A stretch of 64,000 bases of DNA from Schistosoma mansoni (taxonomy: Eukaryota; Platyhelminthes; Trematoda; Strigeidida; Schistosomatidae), in assembly GCF_000237925.1 (NCBI RefSeq), contig NW_017386053.1, forward strand, positions 434,001 to 498,000, written 5' to 3'. This document shows, in pieces, positions 47,393-60,179 of this stretch. Under the pieces are notes generated by a model, which saw only the letters and a list, made by a program, of their open reading frames with translations, searched no databases and was not told the origin of the DNA. The position numbers and the translations under genes are program-made. Position 1 is the first letter of the stretch; each line of letters starts with the position of its first letter.

Positions 47393-48554
47393 GTGTGTAT
47401 TTATTTTTAGAAAGGTCAATTTAATTTATTAAACATAAATACACGTCAACTTATTTTACAATGTTTTTATTCAGTGAATGTAGAAAAAAAGTGAGAACAT
47501 TTGTGAGTAATATAATAGTAAATATCTCTTGACATTTGTTTAATTTTAACTTGCAGAGATATTTCTGGTTATTTCATTTTTTTATACTCACTAATATAAT
47601 GCATTTATTATATGTGGTATGGCAACTCGAACTGATGTACGTACGTACGAAGTTCTACGTTGCAACTGACTGACTGACTGAATGCATTTATAAAATTGAG
47701 TGAATTTATCTATAATATATCAGTTAGGTTTTAACTACTATTTTCGATAGTCGGTATACAGTTACCGCTTAATGAAACTGATCAAATGAATGTGAGTAAC
47801 AGACTAAAGAAAAGCATAAAATGTTTGATTTTTTTAATAACATCACATGTAGATGATCTATAAATCAAGATAAAATTAGTTTTAGAGATATCAGAAATGT
47901 ATGACAGGATTACATATTTTGGTAATGAGATACATGATATGAGAATCGGCCTAAGTTTAATGGGAACCATATAATTCTACTAGTTATCAAACATATATAT
48001 ATATATATCGATGTAACTGGACTTCCAAAGTGTGTAGTAAATCATATCAAGGACAAATTCTGTGTCAAAGTCATCCTGTTTATAAGTCTTAGAATGATTC
48101 ACTGGTACCTAGTGTACAGTTTTTCTTGGGTGTGGGTATTATGTAGATTCGGTTTTAAATAGATCTACCCAATGCTAAATCATATTGGATTATATTCCTG
48201 TTTAGCTACGTAAATAATTATCCATGACTAAACTGTAGCATATTTGTTTCACAATCTGTCTGACTATTATTAAAAAGAAAATGAACAGCGACACTTAATA
48301 TATAGTTGTCGCTGTATAAACCACTTTCATTTTTAGCACAACCATTTTAGATGTGTCCGCACTATTTTTGTTTTAAATGCATCCAACAGTAAATCGATAC
48401 AAGCCATGTTATAGATGAGAGTGAGGCTACTGTTGGATTCTGTCGTATCTTCGTAAATTGGAGTATATGATTTTTAAGAATCAGACAACAGACACATGAT
48501 TCCTTAGCTCACGAATTATACAAAACTTAAATCAGTTAATCCGTTTGATGGATT
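47393..48554. other. AT-rich, nothing recognised
   Basis: A short tandem patch (GTACGTACGTACGAAG and GACTGACTGACTGA) lies at 47638-47682. No gene. Confidence 0.5.
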
Positions 48555-49430
48555 TGGATAGTTTGATAAGACGGAGATTGTCAGAACTATGTGATGCATT
48601 AGCGCAACACATATTGAACAGTCTGATCACACATATACTTGATAAGAACATTTGCATATAGTAATAGGACTATTGGACAAACGGAGGTTAAGAGGAAATA
48701 AAGATAAAAAAATAATGTGAAAAATAATGCGCAACTCACCAAGTTGGATAATAACCTAATATTACCTGGGTAAGGTTGAGGGGAGAACGAACTATTTTTG
48801 AATACATAAAGGAGGTTTGAATTTTCGTATAGCTAAGGCTTCAATAAACCCTAGTATATGGCCTTTAAAACTTTTATATAAGACCACAAAAGCCGTATTA
48901 GGATCAGTCTTATGACCTGTTTTAACTATATGATTGGCACTAGAGAATGATGAATGTTTGTCATCTACTTTTATGGGTCATTTGATCTTATTTGTTTTCG
49001 CAACCATCTAGGTACATGTTCAGACAGCCTAATTTGGAAATCACGATTACTCCTCCCTACACCTTTGTGGCCACACGCACATTTAAATTGGTAGGATTTG
49101 ACGCAATCGTTTCCATGTCTTTCGGGATTTTTTTGAAGCATAGACCTTGTTTTTTCTTTGATAAAGATCATTGGTGAATTTTACGTTATACTAACAACTG
49201 ATTTGAGTATTTGTTTCAATAAAAGGCTATTTGACTCACCTCTGAACGGTAAGGTGATGCAGACTGAGTTTTTATGTCAAAGATATAGTAGGATTCATTA
49301 TGACCTATCCATCGATTCATGAATTGTAGAGAATAACCATTTTCCATCACTGTTTTGTTCAACAACCGAAAGTTGTTATCAGTAGTGTCATTTGAGCGAA
49401 TACGATCAGTTCTACCTTCTTTTTACACCA
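48555..49430 (-). mobile_element. Penelope-like element, GIY-YIG endonuclease end (family P1)
   Basis: The minus strand encodes SYQFKCACGHKGVGRSNRDF then QIRLSEHVPRWLRKQIRSND, the GIY-YIG endonuclease signature of Penelope-like retroelements (C.CG, YIGR-like, R..EH). Upstream on the same strand is a linker-like LLNKTVMENGYSLQFMN. Downstream come KTGHKTDPNTAF and FIEALAIRKFKPPLCIQK and the 3' untranslated part shared with 7605 and 14085. The reverse transcriptase is missing and the copy is broken. The endonuclease would nick the target for target-primed reverse transcription. Confidence 0.8.
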
Positions 49431-50867
49431 TCCAAATTATAGAAAAGCTGTAGATATGGAACACAATACAAATCCAAGTTTATGATGGCTGTTATTATTC
49501 AAACTTCTGAAGCTAGTTTCAGAGTTTGATCTGTTTTAAGTGTGCGTAAAATAATAGGTAACTTTTCAACTATGGCTACGATCATGTACAATACCGATAG
49601 CACCAAATTTTATATGATTTTTATATGGTTTACAGACGATATCGTGGAAAGTTTATCTGAAGTATCTGATCCGCTAGAGATATGATACATCAAGTTGGTT
49701 ATTGAAGAAGAAGACTTCATGAATATATTCCAGTTCAAAATATGTAGTAAGGTTTTCGGAAATTATCTGTAAAAGTTGATATTTTTTTGTTGTTGATATT
49801 AGGGACGACAGTTGATCGTTTCTTTAAAAGAAGCTTTAACATAGATTATCGTTTCAAATTTCATCTTATAGATCAAATAAATCAATATGTACTTGAACTC
49901 AGTAGATTAATGAATAATATATCGTCATTTGGACGGATAGCCAAAGGTTTTCACTCCAACTGCTGACTTTGACACTAGGAGGCTGGTGCATTTAGCTGAT
50001 GAATCCAAAATAAAATGAAATCAACATCCTGAGTGACATTTTTCAAAAATCCCTTACAGTTATCCGTCGATTAGCATTTTAAAATTTTATTGTTTTCTCA
50101 TTATAATATAGTCAAATTATCAACTCAGTGCATTTCAAATTAGCAGTCACTTTTCTCTTTTAATTACTTACAGCTATTTGCAATGTATCTTCCAACTATT
50201 TTTTTAGTTTATCGTCTCTACTTTTAATCAGTAATGAAAAGGGTTGAGTGATTTCATTTTTTCAAAAAAAAAGAAAAAAACTTTAAGTAGCCGTCGTCTA
50301 TAAGAACTACTTAATCTCCGCATTTGTCTTATTCCTTTTGTTTATATAATTTCCGTTACTTTTGTATTTATAAAAGATAATGAATACAGTTTTTTTTAGT
50401 ATCAAAGCAATGGATAGATATTTATGTTTAACCTTTGTTCCTATACATTTGAACTGTCGTATAACCGGTAAGTAATAATACGGTACTTATTTAAAAAAAT
50501 GTACCGAAATGTACAATATAATTACTTACAAAAAGAATGACTGATCTTTATTTTCATTTATCTGATGTTATATATATAGAAGATAAATATTCTGTTGAAG
50601 GCAAGAAAATATCTGCGACAAACAGGAACACTGTAGTATTATTCTGGATTCTTTTTCTATACCGTGAATATTTTATGAAATATTAATTATACATTATAGT
50701 GTATTGTAAAAACTCAAGTGTTATTCCTTTCTTTTTTCCCCCTGAATAAATGGGAAAAAGTTGATTGTTTTAAGCATATGATAAAATTAGTATTAATATA
50801 ATATCTGTTTTAAAGTATATCCAAACAGACAAAACATTTTGTACTAGATATTAAAAATTGTCAACTC
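49431..50867. other. AT-rich; one decayed family A hammerhead at 49990-50045
   Basis: AGCTGATGAATCCAAAATAA then AAATGAAATCAACATCCTGA, at about 49997-50035 on the + strand, is a recognisable but degenerate family A ribozyme remnant. Otherwise nothing was recognised. Confidence 0.5.
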
Positions 50868-50985
50868 CACCTGTAGCCCATTTCGGGGGCTACTGCCGGT
50901 CCCAATCTCAGATAAAGGTGGAGGGTTGGGCATAGGGTTAGCGACCCCATCCCGTAGAAAACTAACTTGCTAAAAAACGCTAAAA
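50868..50985. repeat. GC-richer short repeat shared with 26361-26460
   Basis: Contains TTTCGGGGGCTACTGCCGG, GGTGGAGGGTTGGGCATAGG and GCGACCCCATCCCGTAGAAA. Probably a piece of a LINE or other retroelement; sense strand unknown. Confidence 0.55.
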
Positions 50986-51838
50986 TCATTAAAAATTGTC
51001 TATTTATGTTCAACAGATTTTGTATTTTGTGGTTTACACCATGAACTGGCTTTAATTAGAAAGATATTGAAAACTAGAACAGGTATTCAGTACTAGGATT
51101 TAACTTCTCAGAAGTAATCACCTATAATCCTATCAGTGATCAAACTGAAAACCTTTTAACTTCAGAACGCACAATCAACCCTTATATCAGTTCGTTAACA
51201 TTCAATGATTTATATTTTGTATTTGTTTACCCCTCAAATAGTTTGCAGCATTTGGAGTTTTAATGAGAAGGTATAACTAACAGATTCTACAAAGTCATGA
51301 GTCTGATATCGGAGCTCAACAGTAACACTAAATAAGGTTGGTATTTAGTTGTAAAATTATTAAACTGGTGGATGGTCGACCTTAACTTCCTATTTTTTGG
51401 ACGAACGGTTAAGTGTTTGCTAAAAATATTTAAATATTTCGATTTAAGCCCTAAGTATGAGTTCGCGGGTGACCACTGATATGGATTGAAAGAAATTAGG
51501 GAGAAATAACTGTTTCGAACAGTTATGGTCTTCTGCTTGATATTACCCAGTAGTGTAAAATCAGTTTCAATCATGATCTTGTGTTATGTTATAATTATAT
51601 ATTTAAAAGTCAATATATCGTTTCAATATGCATCTTTCAAAAACTTTAGTTCGAGACACCGGAAAAGATCATTTCCTTACCTTAAAATGCAATAATCTTG
51701 ATAAAAAAAAGAAATCTAGATATCGTTACTTTGCTCAATTAAATCATACGATGTTTTATTTTCTGAAAGCTGTCATAGATACAGACTCTAAACATAAAAT
51801 AATATATGAATTATGAACACACAAAGAACCACTAAACT
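50986..51838. other. AT-rich; possible old family B relic at 51230-51560
   Basis: GGAGTTTTAATGAGAAGGT and ACGGTTAAGTG vaguely echo family B, but no ribozyme or box can be placed. Frames here look spurious. Confidence 0.35.
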
Positions 51839-52206
51839 TGAGTACTACTTCCTCTTTATTTACTGTTCGAGTGCTTATTCATTAACCTCAAGATCACAAT
51901 CATTTAGTGTTTTATATCATACGTGTGAATTTTTTAGTTATATCTACGTGACTTCAATTATCAATTATCAGTTCTAAGAGTTTAAAATCAATGAAATTCT
52001 ACAGAACTTAAAGATTACTCTAAATGAATTATTGAAGCTGATATATTCATACGCTTATGTCATGCTTATAAATACCAGTAATATTCATAACAATAATGAT
52101 CAATAATGGCCACATTGTAACTTGATCGATAACATTCGATCAGCACCAAGAAGGACTTGACACACATGACATTGATTACCACCCAGGGATCAATCAATTG
52201 TGATCA
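51839..52206 (-). repeat. LTR-like dispersed repeat D, shorter copy
   Basis: Minus strand reads TGATCACAATTGATTGATCC to GAAGTAGTACTCA, giving TG...CA ends. It aligns with 24395-24935, which is longer in the middle. No clear duplication at the ends. Possibly a solo LTR fossil. Confidence 0.6.
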
Positions 52207-53554
52207 TTAAAACCATTAAGAAAATCGTTAAACATTGATAGTATTAATTAGAGAATTTACCTTTCGAATTATCCTCTAACTGTATGCTTGTCATCTTTTG
52301 ACATCATTAGTTTGAATCTGTCATGTTTTCTAGTTAAGCGTCATTTAAAAAGACGATTGTTTATTTTTTGTTTTACATATGAATAATTTAGTAGCTTCTT
52401 TTTGGTTTTTAAAAATTTGAGATAAACCATTAGTGTCTATTTGAACTACAGAAAACCAACAATTTCCATTCCTATTTGGTTAACTGGATCGTGAAAATAA
52501 AAGTTTGAACATTAGCTGATAAAAAGAAGAAATCCTCTGGATAGAACCGCCAACAATAAAACATAACATTCCAGTATTATTAGAAATATTCCACAAATAC
52601 TATCACTAGCAAACAGCTAAAATGGTTTTATTTTCAATCTCATTCAAGTGTCATCCCAACTATCGACTAAAATCAATGAGTTACAAGTTCTGATGAAGAA
52701 GTTCATCAATGTTATGGATTTACACAAACATAAATAAACTTCATTATGAAATATATTAATTTAATTCCCTTCCGGTTTATTCATCCTTTAAAAAGTAAAT
52801 TTTATCAGAGTCAACCATTTGCTATTATATTGCTTATTGTTTTCCTAAAACAAAAGCCTAATTTTTCATAATTTTCGGCTAAATATATTAATTATCGATA
52901 TGTAGGGTCAGTGAAATAACACTGAACCCTAGCCAAAGCAACTTTCAAGTTAAACGTATCTCTAACTTATGAAATTCGTCACTTAATGTTGGTTAATTAG
53001 TCAAATTTCAATTACATTAAAAGTGACTAACGTGGATTGATTAATGGATAGATTGTTCAGGTTAGGGAGTCATAATATGTTGTAGGGTCAACGTAAGATT
53101 AAGTAAGTTGAACACTCAAATCATTCAGTTCAGCAACGCGGTTACCTCCAATGAATTAAATCTATTAGTTGAATACTATAAGCAGACTCAACACATAGAA
53201 TATAGTCTAAAATTGGAAGCCAGATAGCTCGATGGCAAAATAAGTAAATATCTTTGAGATTTTCGGGCCTTTCATTTCCTTCGACCAACTGGAAAACTGT
53301 TTGAACCCATCGATATAAACCTCTGTATGTTAAGCTTATCATATGCATAATTTACTGTATAAAAAATTGTATAAAATATTAATCATCCAAACTATCACAT
53401 AAATGTGTTTAATTAAAAGGTTGAAACTCTTTTGCTATACTAAACTAACTCTAGAATACTCCTTATGAAAGTATATCTTCCCCATGTAGATTCCCCAATG
53501 CTGACGAAAACGGTTTTTAAAGTTTGTAGGTATCGAAAACAAGGTTGGACTTGA
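52207..53554. other. AT-rich, nothing recognised
   Basis: Minus frames at 53142-53348 and 53435-53626 show no known domain. Confidence 0.45.
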
Positions 53555-53720
53555 TAGTAAATATACTAAATACTTCATTTGCAAAATGTCGATCAATTGT
53601 CTCAAACTTGACTTTTCCTTTTGCACATATCAGTCAATCGTCTCAGACTTCACTGTCTTATTTCCACACCAATTATTCTTTGTTCTCTTTCTTCTATCTT
53701 CTTGACCTTCTGCCTCCAAG
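53555..53720 (+). mobile_element. Partial LTR-A copy
   Basis: ACTTCATTTGCAAAATGTCG, CAATTGTCTCAAACTTGACT and TCTTGACCTTCTGCCTCCA match the middle of LTR-A. Both ends are lacking. Fossil. Confidence 0.75.
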
Positions 53721-54314
53721 CAAAAGAATTTTAAACGTTTCTGTTCAAAAAGGATGCTTTATTAGTTTCAAAATATTCGATTATTGATAAACTCGTTGAA
53801 AAGACTTTAGTATTATTTCTGGAAGCGTACAATGTAGGAGAATACTTAACTGTGTTTATTATCTTCATCCGACAGTACTTCAAATAAACTGTAACAGTTG
53901 ATGTTTCATGAATTCAGAATTTGAAACTAAGAAATTCAGTGAATTTAATACTGTTAGACTAATTGTTGCGATGGTGGAGAAGATTGTTGCAGGATCGCAT
54001 AACCTTATGCCCTTAAAAATCCATATAAATATATCACTACTAATGGATGTGTTCTATTGAATTCAGATATCAACATATATTACAAGAATATTTTCAAAAC
54101 TTTTCCCATTTATTATAAACCAAACTGTATTCAAGGTTTTATGAGTTAGGATATCTTTTGCAAAACCATTACAATACAAATTACTTATTTAAACTAACTA
54201 GTTGGGATAATTCACCCCCCAGAAATTTCTAAGATCTACGTAATTTTAAACATTCATTTGAACATTAAGTGTGTAACGGTTTAAACTAGACGGAATTATA
54301 TTTTAATTAGTAAA
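53721..54314. other. AT-rich; short fragment related to 21121
   Basis: GCGATGGTGGAGAAGATTGT at 53968-53987 resembles the left flank of the inverted repeat at 21121 and the element at 61842. Nothing else was recognised. Confidence 0.4.
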
Positions 54315-54440
54315 CAAATCACAATAGGATGAAAAGGCCGTCCAGTGCTTCCAGGTTTTCTACGGTGGTCTAGCTTCAATTGACTCATGATTTCAAGTAT
54401 ATATAAAAATTACTTAAAATCTCCATAGAAAACCCCTAAA
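54315..54440 (+). repeat. Family B hammerhead SINE, ribozyme 3' half and tail (copy B13)
   Basis: Starts CACAATAGGATGAAAAGGCC, continues GTCCAGTGCTTCCAGG and the full tail to CCATAGAAAACCCCTAAATC. It gives the longest tail in the window. The ribozyme is incomplete. Confidence 0.85.
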
Positions 54441-55771
54441 TCAAATAAACAGTAACTTTTTTGATATACTATAGAGTTTCGTAAAGATACTTCTAACACG
54501 TATAGAACTCTTCATCTTTTCTAAGAGGTAATTTTAATATGAAATTGAATTTTAAGCATTAAATGTGTTTGTTAGAGTTATGGATATCTATGCTAAATTT
54601 AAAAAAGGAACTGTCAAGAGATAATTTCTTGTGCTTTCTTCTTTACATTTGTTGTTGACTGATTTCATTCCTACATGAAAGCAATCACCACGTGCTTTTT
54701 GAGACTGTAGTATCCGTTTACAATCAAACATATATATTATTGCTAAGAATTGAAAAAAATTAAGTTATTCAGCCTAGCATAAAGATAATAATATATCATA
54801 CTATAACGTTACATCTGTAGTTGTCGATTGTATAATCAATACTCGGAAACAATTGAATTAATCAACTGTAAATTATGTCACTCAAGTTCATCTACAGCTA
54901 GATTATATTTCTACAGATTTTATTTCATTTTAATCAAACAAAACAAAATTTAGGTTAAATTGGTCAAGTTTCATTCTCATGTTTCTGAGGAAAAATAATA
55001 AAATCTCAATTATCTAATTAGAAATTGTTTTAAAAATTAGTTACCTATTTCCACTTTACTTTTTCTACACTTAAAAATAAGTGGGAAATCGAACAAAGAG
55101 TATTCTTTTTGTTTTACATTAAACTAACATTTTTTTTGTCTATCCCTAACGTGTACACACATATATACACAGATACTCTCCACTTTGAGATTCTATTATA
55201 GAAATGAAAAAGCAGTTTATTTTACAGGCAACAACAATAAACAAAACAAAATCGAAATCATTCTTTGCTTATGTATATAATTTGATCAGTGAAAGATAAC
55301 TTTCCTATTATAAATATATTTGTGGATGTATGTATCCATATGTATACTTATGTATTGTAGTAAATAATTCGAACCGTTTAGTCGACTATAACTCCTATAT
55401 TCTAATTGGTTCATTCATTTTTGATAGATCTATAGACAGGTAGTAATCTTAATTGCCTTTAATAAACCAATTAATAGGCAAGCTGCTTGTAGTATTTAAA
55501 AGAAGTGTACTTTTTTGTAGAGATACGAAATTATCAATTGTAGATAATGGAGAAATAATGAAAGTTCTAATAATTGTGATGAAAAAATTCTTGAATTAGT
55601 TGATAAATAATGATTTTTAATAATCAATCTGCATATACTACTTGCCATTAGTTTAAGTGACGGCGGTTTTCAGTAGTATCTCTCGATTCACATAAATTTA
55701 TATCGAACACGTCACTTCATATCTATTAAAGTTCTGATCAAATTCTTTGAATTGACATTATTTAAACTAGG
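54441..55771. other. AT-rich region upstream of the F-spondin exon
   Basis: No repeat or coding signal. It should contain the promoter or a 5' untranslated exon of the F-spondin gene, but no clear core promoter element can be pinned down. Confidence 0.5.
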
Positions 55772-56858
55772 ATGCTGTCAAAATGCTACCAGATGTGCTT
55801 AGCTTGCAACATTGGCTATTTCAAATTAAGTGTGATATTTCATTTCTTATTATTTTCATTCATTACTTTTACAAATTTCGATCCAATTTTGTGCTTAAAT
55901 AGATATAATAAAGTTCCAAATGATTGTAGTGAAATGCCTGAATATTCGTCTGTGATCCGACGTCCAGGTGATGGTGGCTTAGAAATTCGTATTCAGCTTT
56001 TGCCACCAGATGCAAAACGTCGACGTGGCAGTGGTAATAATGGTCACGTAATTCTACATTCATCTGATTTAATTTCACCAAATTACAAACCAGCAGTTCA
56101 TTACCTAAATGGTAGGGATTATCTCATTACAGTTGGGCCTAAATTACACTCGGATACAGCTAAAAATGGATTACGACTGGAATCTGTATACTTGACTGCT
56201 GTACCATTAGGTTCACCAGAAAGTGAGGAATTTCATCAGAGTAAAGGAAGATTCATGCCAACTGTCTGCTCAAATCATGCTATCGGGGCAATACGCTTTG
56301 CATATAATTTCCCTAACCACGTGAGCTTTGTATGGACAAGTCCAGCTAATTCAGAATCAACAACACTGAAATATACACCGAATGCACAAAGTTTTAATTC
56401 ATGTCTTGAGATAAGAGCTACAATCATACCATTTCACTGGCACAGATTTTATTTCAAAAATTCTGGATCACTTCGTCATGTATTATGCCCGGCAGAAGAT
56501 TTACGTCAAATTGATGAATGGTCGGAATATTTACACTCAAATACAAAATTATTTAGAAAAGTGAAAAGTGATAATGTTAAAGCACGATCTATCACAAACA
56601 TTGGAAAATTTGATAATGATGATAGTAAAAATCATCGTTACAGTGACAGTGGTTATTATGGAACTGAAGAACTTGATTCATGTTCTGTACAGGAATTACC
56701 AAAACCTGTTCGTACTTGCTGTGCCTGTAACACAGCTATTTATCGTCTAATTATACAATCTGAATGGCAACAACAACAACATTGGAGAGACTGGCCAACT
56801 ACACTAACCGGTGCTGGTGGGTCAACAACTGAAAATCCACACTGGAGTGAAATTCTCG
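55772..56858 (+). CDS. SPON1: F-spondin (SPON1-like), first coding exon: Reeler domain and start of Spondin_N
   Basis: Secreted extracellular-matrix glycoprotein; F-spondins guide axons and cell adhesion. Residues about 15-41 are a hydrophobic signal peptide (FKLSVIFHFLLFSFITF). ATG at 55772 is the first in frame; Met8 would also give a good signal. Residues about 52-240 form a Reeler domain with Cys52, Cys166, Cys211 and Cys239; VSFVWTSPAN and SCLEIRATII match the VxFxWTAP and CVxFRATVV motifs of the family. Residues 241-310 are a low-complexity linker. From about 317, CNTAIYRLIIQSEW, DWP and HWSEILG start the Spondin_N domain, matching YRLTFxGxW and HWSxxIG in animal F-spondins. The exon appears to end at 56858 before a GC donor (GCAAGT); the open frame beyond (KFFVVVF, stop at 56882) is intron. 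The next exon, which should continue Spondin_N, and the thrombospondin type 1 repeats were not found and probably lie right of the window. The whole Reeler domain is in one exon. Confidence 0.9.
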
Positions 56859-57490
56859 GCAAGTTCTTTGTTGTTGTTTTTTAGTGAACTTTTCCCATGA
56901 ATCTATTGAATTTTCACATGAATGTTTATTACTATCAATTACCTTTTATGAAACATTTTATATTACTTAATCCAGGTGAATCATAATGTATTATTGATTG
57001 TATTAACAATAAGCTATGAAAAAAGAAATCAATGGTAGATACCTGGACAAATTAACTTTTTTGAATAAAGTTTGAGGCAAAAAAAGATATTAGCTAACAA
57101 ACGTCTACAACAACAGTAGGCTTGTTTAAGTCTTATGCAAGTATTAATCATCATTACGAATTATTGAAATGAAACTATGAAAGCTCAAATCAATTCAAGC
57201 TTTTAACATTATAAAATCGATTGATCAATAAATAATACCCCAATTATATTTGTACTATGTAACAATGATTGTCTAGTACTATCATTCCCACACCCCTCTG
57301 TTTTTTTAAATCAAGACGATAAATGTTTTTTTTTGATAATATTAAGAATACAATGCGACTAAGGTGAACAGGTAGTACAAATGACCAATTCATATTCCCG
57401 TTCCTATATGTAAGCAAACTTAAAAATTTAGGAATGTCTTCTAACGTAAAAATATATTAGAAAAATATATTTAAAAATATAATTGTAATA
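56859..57490. other. Probable first intron sequence of the F-spondin gene
   Basis: Starts with the GC donor GCAAGT. AT-rich; no further Spondin_N codons seen. All repeats to the right end of the window may lie in this intron. Confidence 0.6.
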
Positions 57491-57915
57491 GTAAGCAAAG
57501 ATGGATAGTGGCTAGTAGTGGAATCCAGGACAAAGCGCGTTTCGTCCTATTTGGGACTCGTCAGCTGGATGTACCTGCATCTCAGAGTTGATGTTCACTC
57601 TGGGACTCGAACCCAATACCTCTCGCTTCAAATGCCATCGCGTTATCCACTCGGCCACTGAGTCCTGATAGCCGCTTGCTTGTGCGATGGGGTGAGGTTT
57701 GAATTCATCCAGCTGACGAGTCCCAAATAGGACGAAGTGACGCGCGTCCTGGATTTTACTGCTAGCCAATATCCATCTTTGCTTACCATGCTTGTGAATT
57801 TAGGCTATATCGAGGCAATACGCACAGTATGCATATATGCCAATTAGAGACTGACCAGTTGCAGTCCTAAACATCAATGAGAAGATTCAAACAAACAATA
57901 CTAAATGAATTTATA
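57491..57915. repeat. Family A hammerhead SINE, inverted two-part copy (A7)
   Basis: 57491-57709 is minus strand from GCAAAGATGG through ribozyme, B box GGGTTCGAGTCCC, A box and head. 57707-57915 is + strand: a second ribozyme (core CTGACGA kept, second box GAAG instead of GAAA) followed by the full tail to CTAAATGAATTT. The arms overlap in the ribozyme segment, so transcripts across it could fold on themselves. Confidence 0.9.
57523..57570 (-). ncRNA. Hammerhead ribozyme, type I, family A, core intact
   Basis: Minus strand: ATCCAG, CTGACGA, stem II GTCC/GGAC with loop CAAATA, GAAA, stem III region CGCGCTTTG, GTC, CTGGAT. All pairing in stems I and II is perfect. Confidence 0.87.
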
Positions 57916-58150
57916 TCTGTAATAGTTCAGTGAGTAAAGAAAATATAATTTTTGATATTTCGTAACTTAGTGTGGATCGTTTCTCTAAAGAATAAGCAAA
58001 TAAATTAAGTTGACACAAGTTGAAATAGTACTGAGGAACAAATCAGAACATTTAACACAATCTATTCAACTCTAATCCAGTCAATTTTATTTCATTCTGA
58101 TTAACAGTTTACTCTTGTTTATTTGAGTGTACATGTTAAAATGTGACAGT
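57916..58150 (-). mobile_element. Penelope-like element tail, diverged (family P2)
   Basis: GATATTTCGTAACTTAGTGT, GACACAAGTTGAAATAGTAC and the GAGGAACAA block align with 60230-60420. Only non-coding terminal sequence is present. Confidence 0.55.
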
Positions 58151-58621
58151 AAGGTCTCACACTCAATTTCCTTCATAGTTTAAACAATGTTTTTGAATTA
58201 TTTCTATTGTTTTAATATCAATGAGATGGATGTTGGAAATAGCATTCTTTATTATCACCGATTTCATTGTGGATTCTTCAGTTCTGTAGAATTGTTAGGT
58301 CATCTTATGTAGCATGTTTGTATTCAAATCTCTACATTTTCGAAAATGAATTCAGCGTGATCTGAGAAAGCACCTATCAGTTTAGAAGTACTGATAAATA
58401 TATTAACTACCCATCTGAGCTAAATCTATGACCTGATGACAATGACTAAGACACTCCATAATTAAAGACAAAGTGCTTTGCGACATCACCATAATGGTTT
58501 ATTTCTACAAAATTTCGTCAAAGGTTAATGTGATGGAATTTGCGTATAACTTTAGGGATTTCATTATTATACTGATTCTTAAAGGAAATCTGCTGGATAG
58601 AATGTTATTATTCTCCTAATT
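58151..58621. other. AT-rich, nothing recognised
   Basis: No coding signal or repeat recognised with confidence. Confidence 0.4.
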
Positions 58622-59062
58622 TACTTACTAATGCCTGTTACCCCACATGAAGGAACATAGGCCACCCACCAGAATTGGCTATAGAACTCTGTCCTGGACA
58701 GTCTTTTCCGGTTACTATTCATTCTTTCGATGTCTGCTTCCAATTCTCAGTGCAATTTTTCTTGGTTTTTCTATTTTCCGTTTTCCTTCAGAATCCCAAG
58801 TTAGCGCTTGCCTTGTGATACAGTTCGATGATTTCCACAATGTATGTACTACCTACTTCCAGTACCTTTTCCTAATTTCCTCTTAAGTTGAAAGTTGGTT
58901 TGTTTTCTCCCATAGTAGGTTGTTGCTTATGGTCTCCACTCAATGGACATTCAGTATCTTACGTAGAGAAACGTTTATAAATACTTGTACCCTTTAAATG
59001 GTAGTTGTGATAGTTCTCCAAGTTTTATCTCCATGCAGTAGGACTGTCTTGACGTTTGTATT
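58622..59062 (-). mobile_element. RTE/SR2-like LINE, C-terminal fragment, decayed
   Basis: Starts like 25935 (CTGTTACCCCACATGAAGGA in place of CTGTTACTTCTCATGAAGGA) and continues through CAGTCTTTTCCGGTTACTAT and TTCCTAATTTCCTCTTAAGT to the GTTGTGATAGTTCTCC block. Same element end and same minus-strand sense as the other LINE fragments. Confidence 0.75.
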
Positions 59063-59179
59063 ATTATTATTATTGTCAAAATGTTAGAGTACCAAATTGT
59101 AGTATCTCAATCATCCTGGCAGTCAAGTTCTAAACATATTTTTCATCATTCTAGTATACTTTTACAAACTTTATATTAT

Positions 59180-59460
59180 AGGTATCAATATCAAGGTTGA
59201 ACTTGATAGTTCCAAATAAGTTGAAAATTGAGTAGAAAGTTAATAATAATTATAATGTTTGTTTTATTCCGATGAGTAGAAAAATTGCTCATCTGAATTT
59301 TCATGACTTAATGTAAACCACTTCTTCAGAATGAATAAATATCCGAAATAAATTAACACAAGTTAAAAAGTACAAAGAAAACATTGTTTACTGAAATGGC
59401 TTACATTAAGTCACGAAACGTCAGAAATAAAAATTTTCTATTCATTACGATATAAAAAAA
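59180..59460. mobile_element. Penelope-like element tails in inverted order (family P2)
   Basis: 59180-59390 matches the minus-strand tail at 60190-60380 (GAGTAGAAAAATTGCTCATC, AATTAACACAAGTTAAAAAG). 59391-59460 holds the same end in + orientation (TTAAGTCACGAAACGTCAGA). No coding part. Confidence 0.6.
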
Positions 59461-59581
59461 GATGTATTTATTATTAAACTGCATATTACTTAACTTGCCG
59501 ATTTCAACCAATCTTTAAAGTTTTTCTTATAAAAAAGACCTGAACTTAAAAATAAACGTTGATATGTATACCATTTAATGA

Positions 59582-60028
59582 TGTAGTGGCTAGCTCTATG
59601 TCAAGCCCACATAAATTATTCTAGCTTTTGGACAGACCAGTCTACTTATTCTCCTTAAACCTTATTTTGAACTTGTCACTTACTCGCTTATCAACCTTGA
59701 TTGTTTTTATGTAAGCCTATGGGTATGCTTTTTTTTTTATCTTACCACATGTCTGCAATTTATTTTTGTCTGACTATAGATATTGATTCACGATTGGTTA
59801 GATTGAGTTGGCTTACTCGAGTTTTCCATTGTACACTTTTCTGTTTTACTTCGCTCTTCGATCAACAATTGTACGAAATATACATATTCAAAAATCCATT
59901 CTCGTATTTGACTTATTTAATTGACCAATGCGACTTAAGTCGATGATAATAAACGAGGATTAGAAACATGTATATTTCGATAAAAAGCAGCAAACGTTCT
60001 ATCTGGAGTTAGAATTCGATCCACTAAA
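59582..60028 (+). mobile_element. Probable solo LTR, family LTR-B, with 4-bp duplication
   Basis: From TGTAGTGGCTAG to GATCCACTAAA; the ends are partly inverted (TAGTGG/CCACTA). ATGA is duplicated at 59578-59581 and 60029-60032. It aligns with 22127-22616. Fossil; internal frames are spurious. Confidence 0.72.
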
Positions 60029-60179
60029 ATGATTATTTAATTAACTTTCTTTAACAACTACATATTCTTAATAATAATTAATTGTTCATCGTTTCTTATT
60101 ACTAAACCCTGTGTATAAATCGAATAAATACCTTTTTTTCACTGAAGAAGAAATATATGAAACAGGTATATGGAAACAG

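Noticed and set aside
56568-56750. 60-residue frame within the F-spondin exon
   Set aside because: Shadow frame of the real coding sequence.
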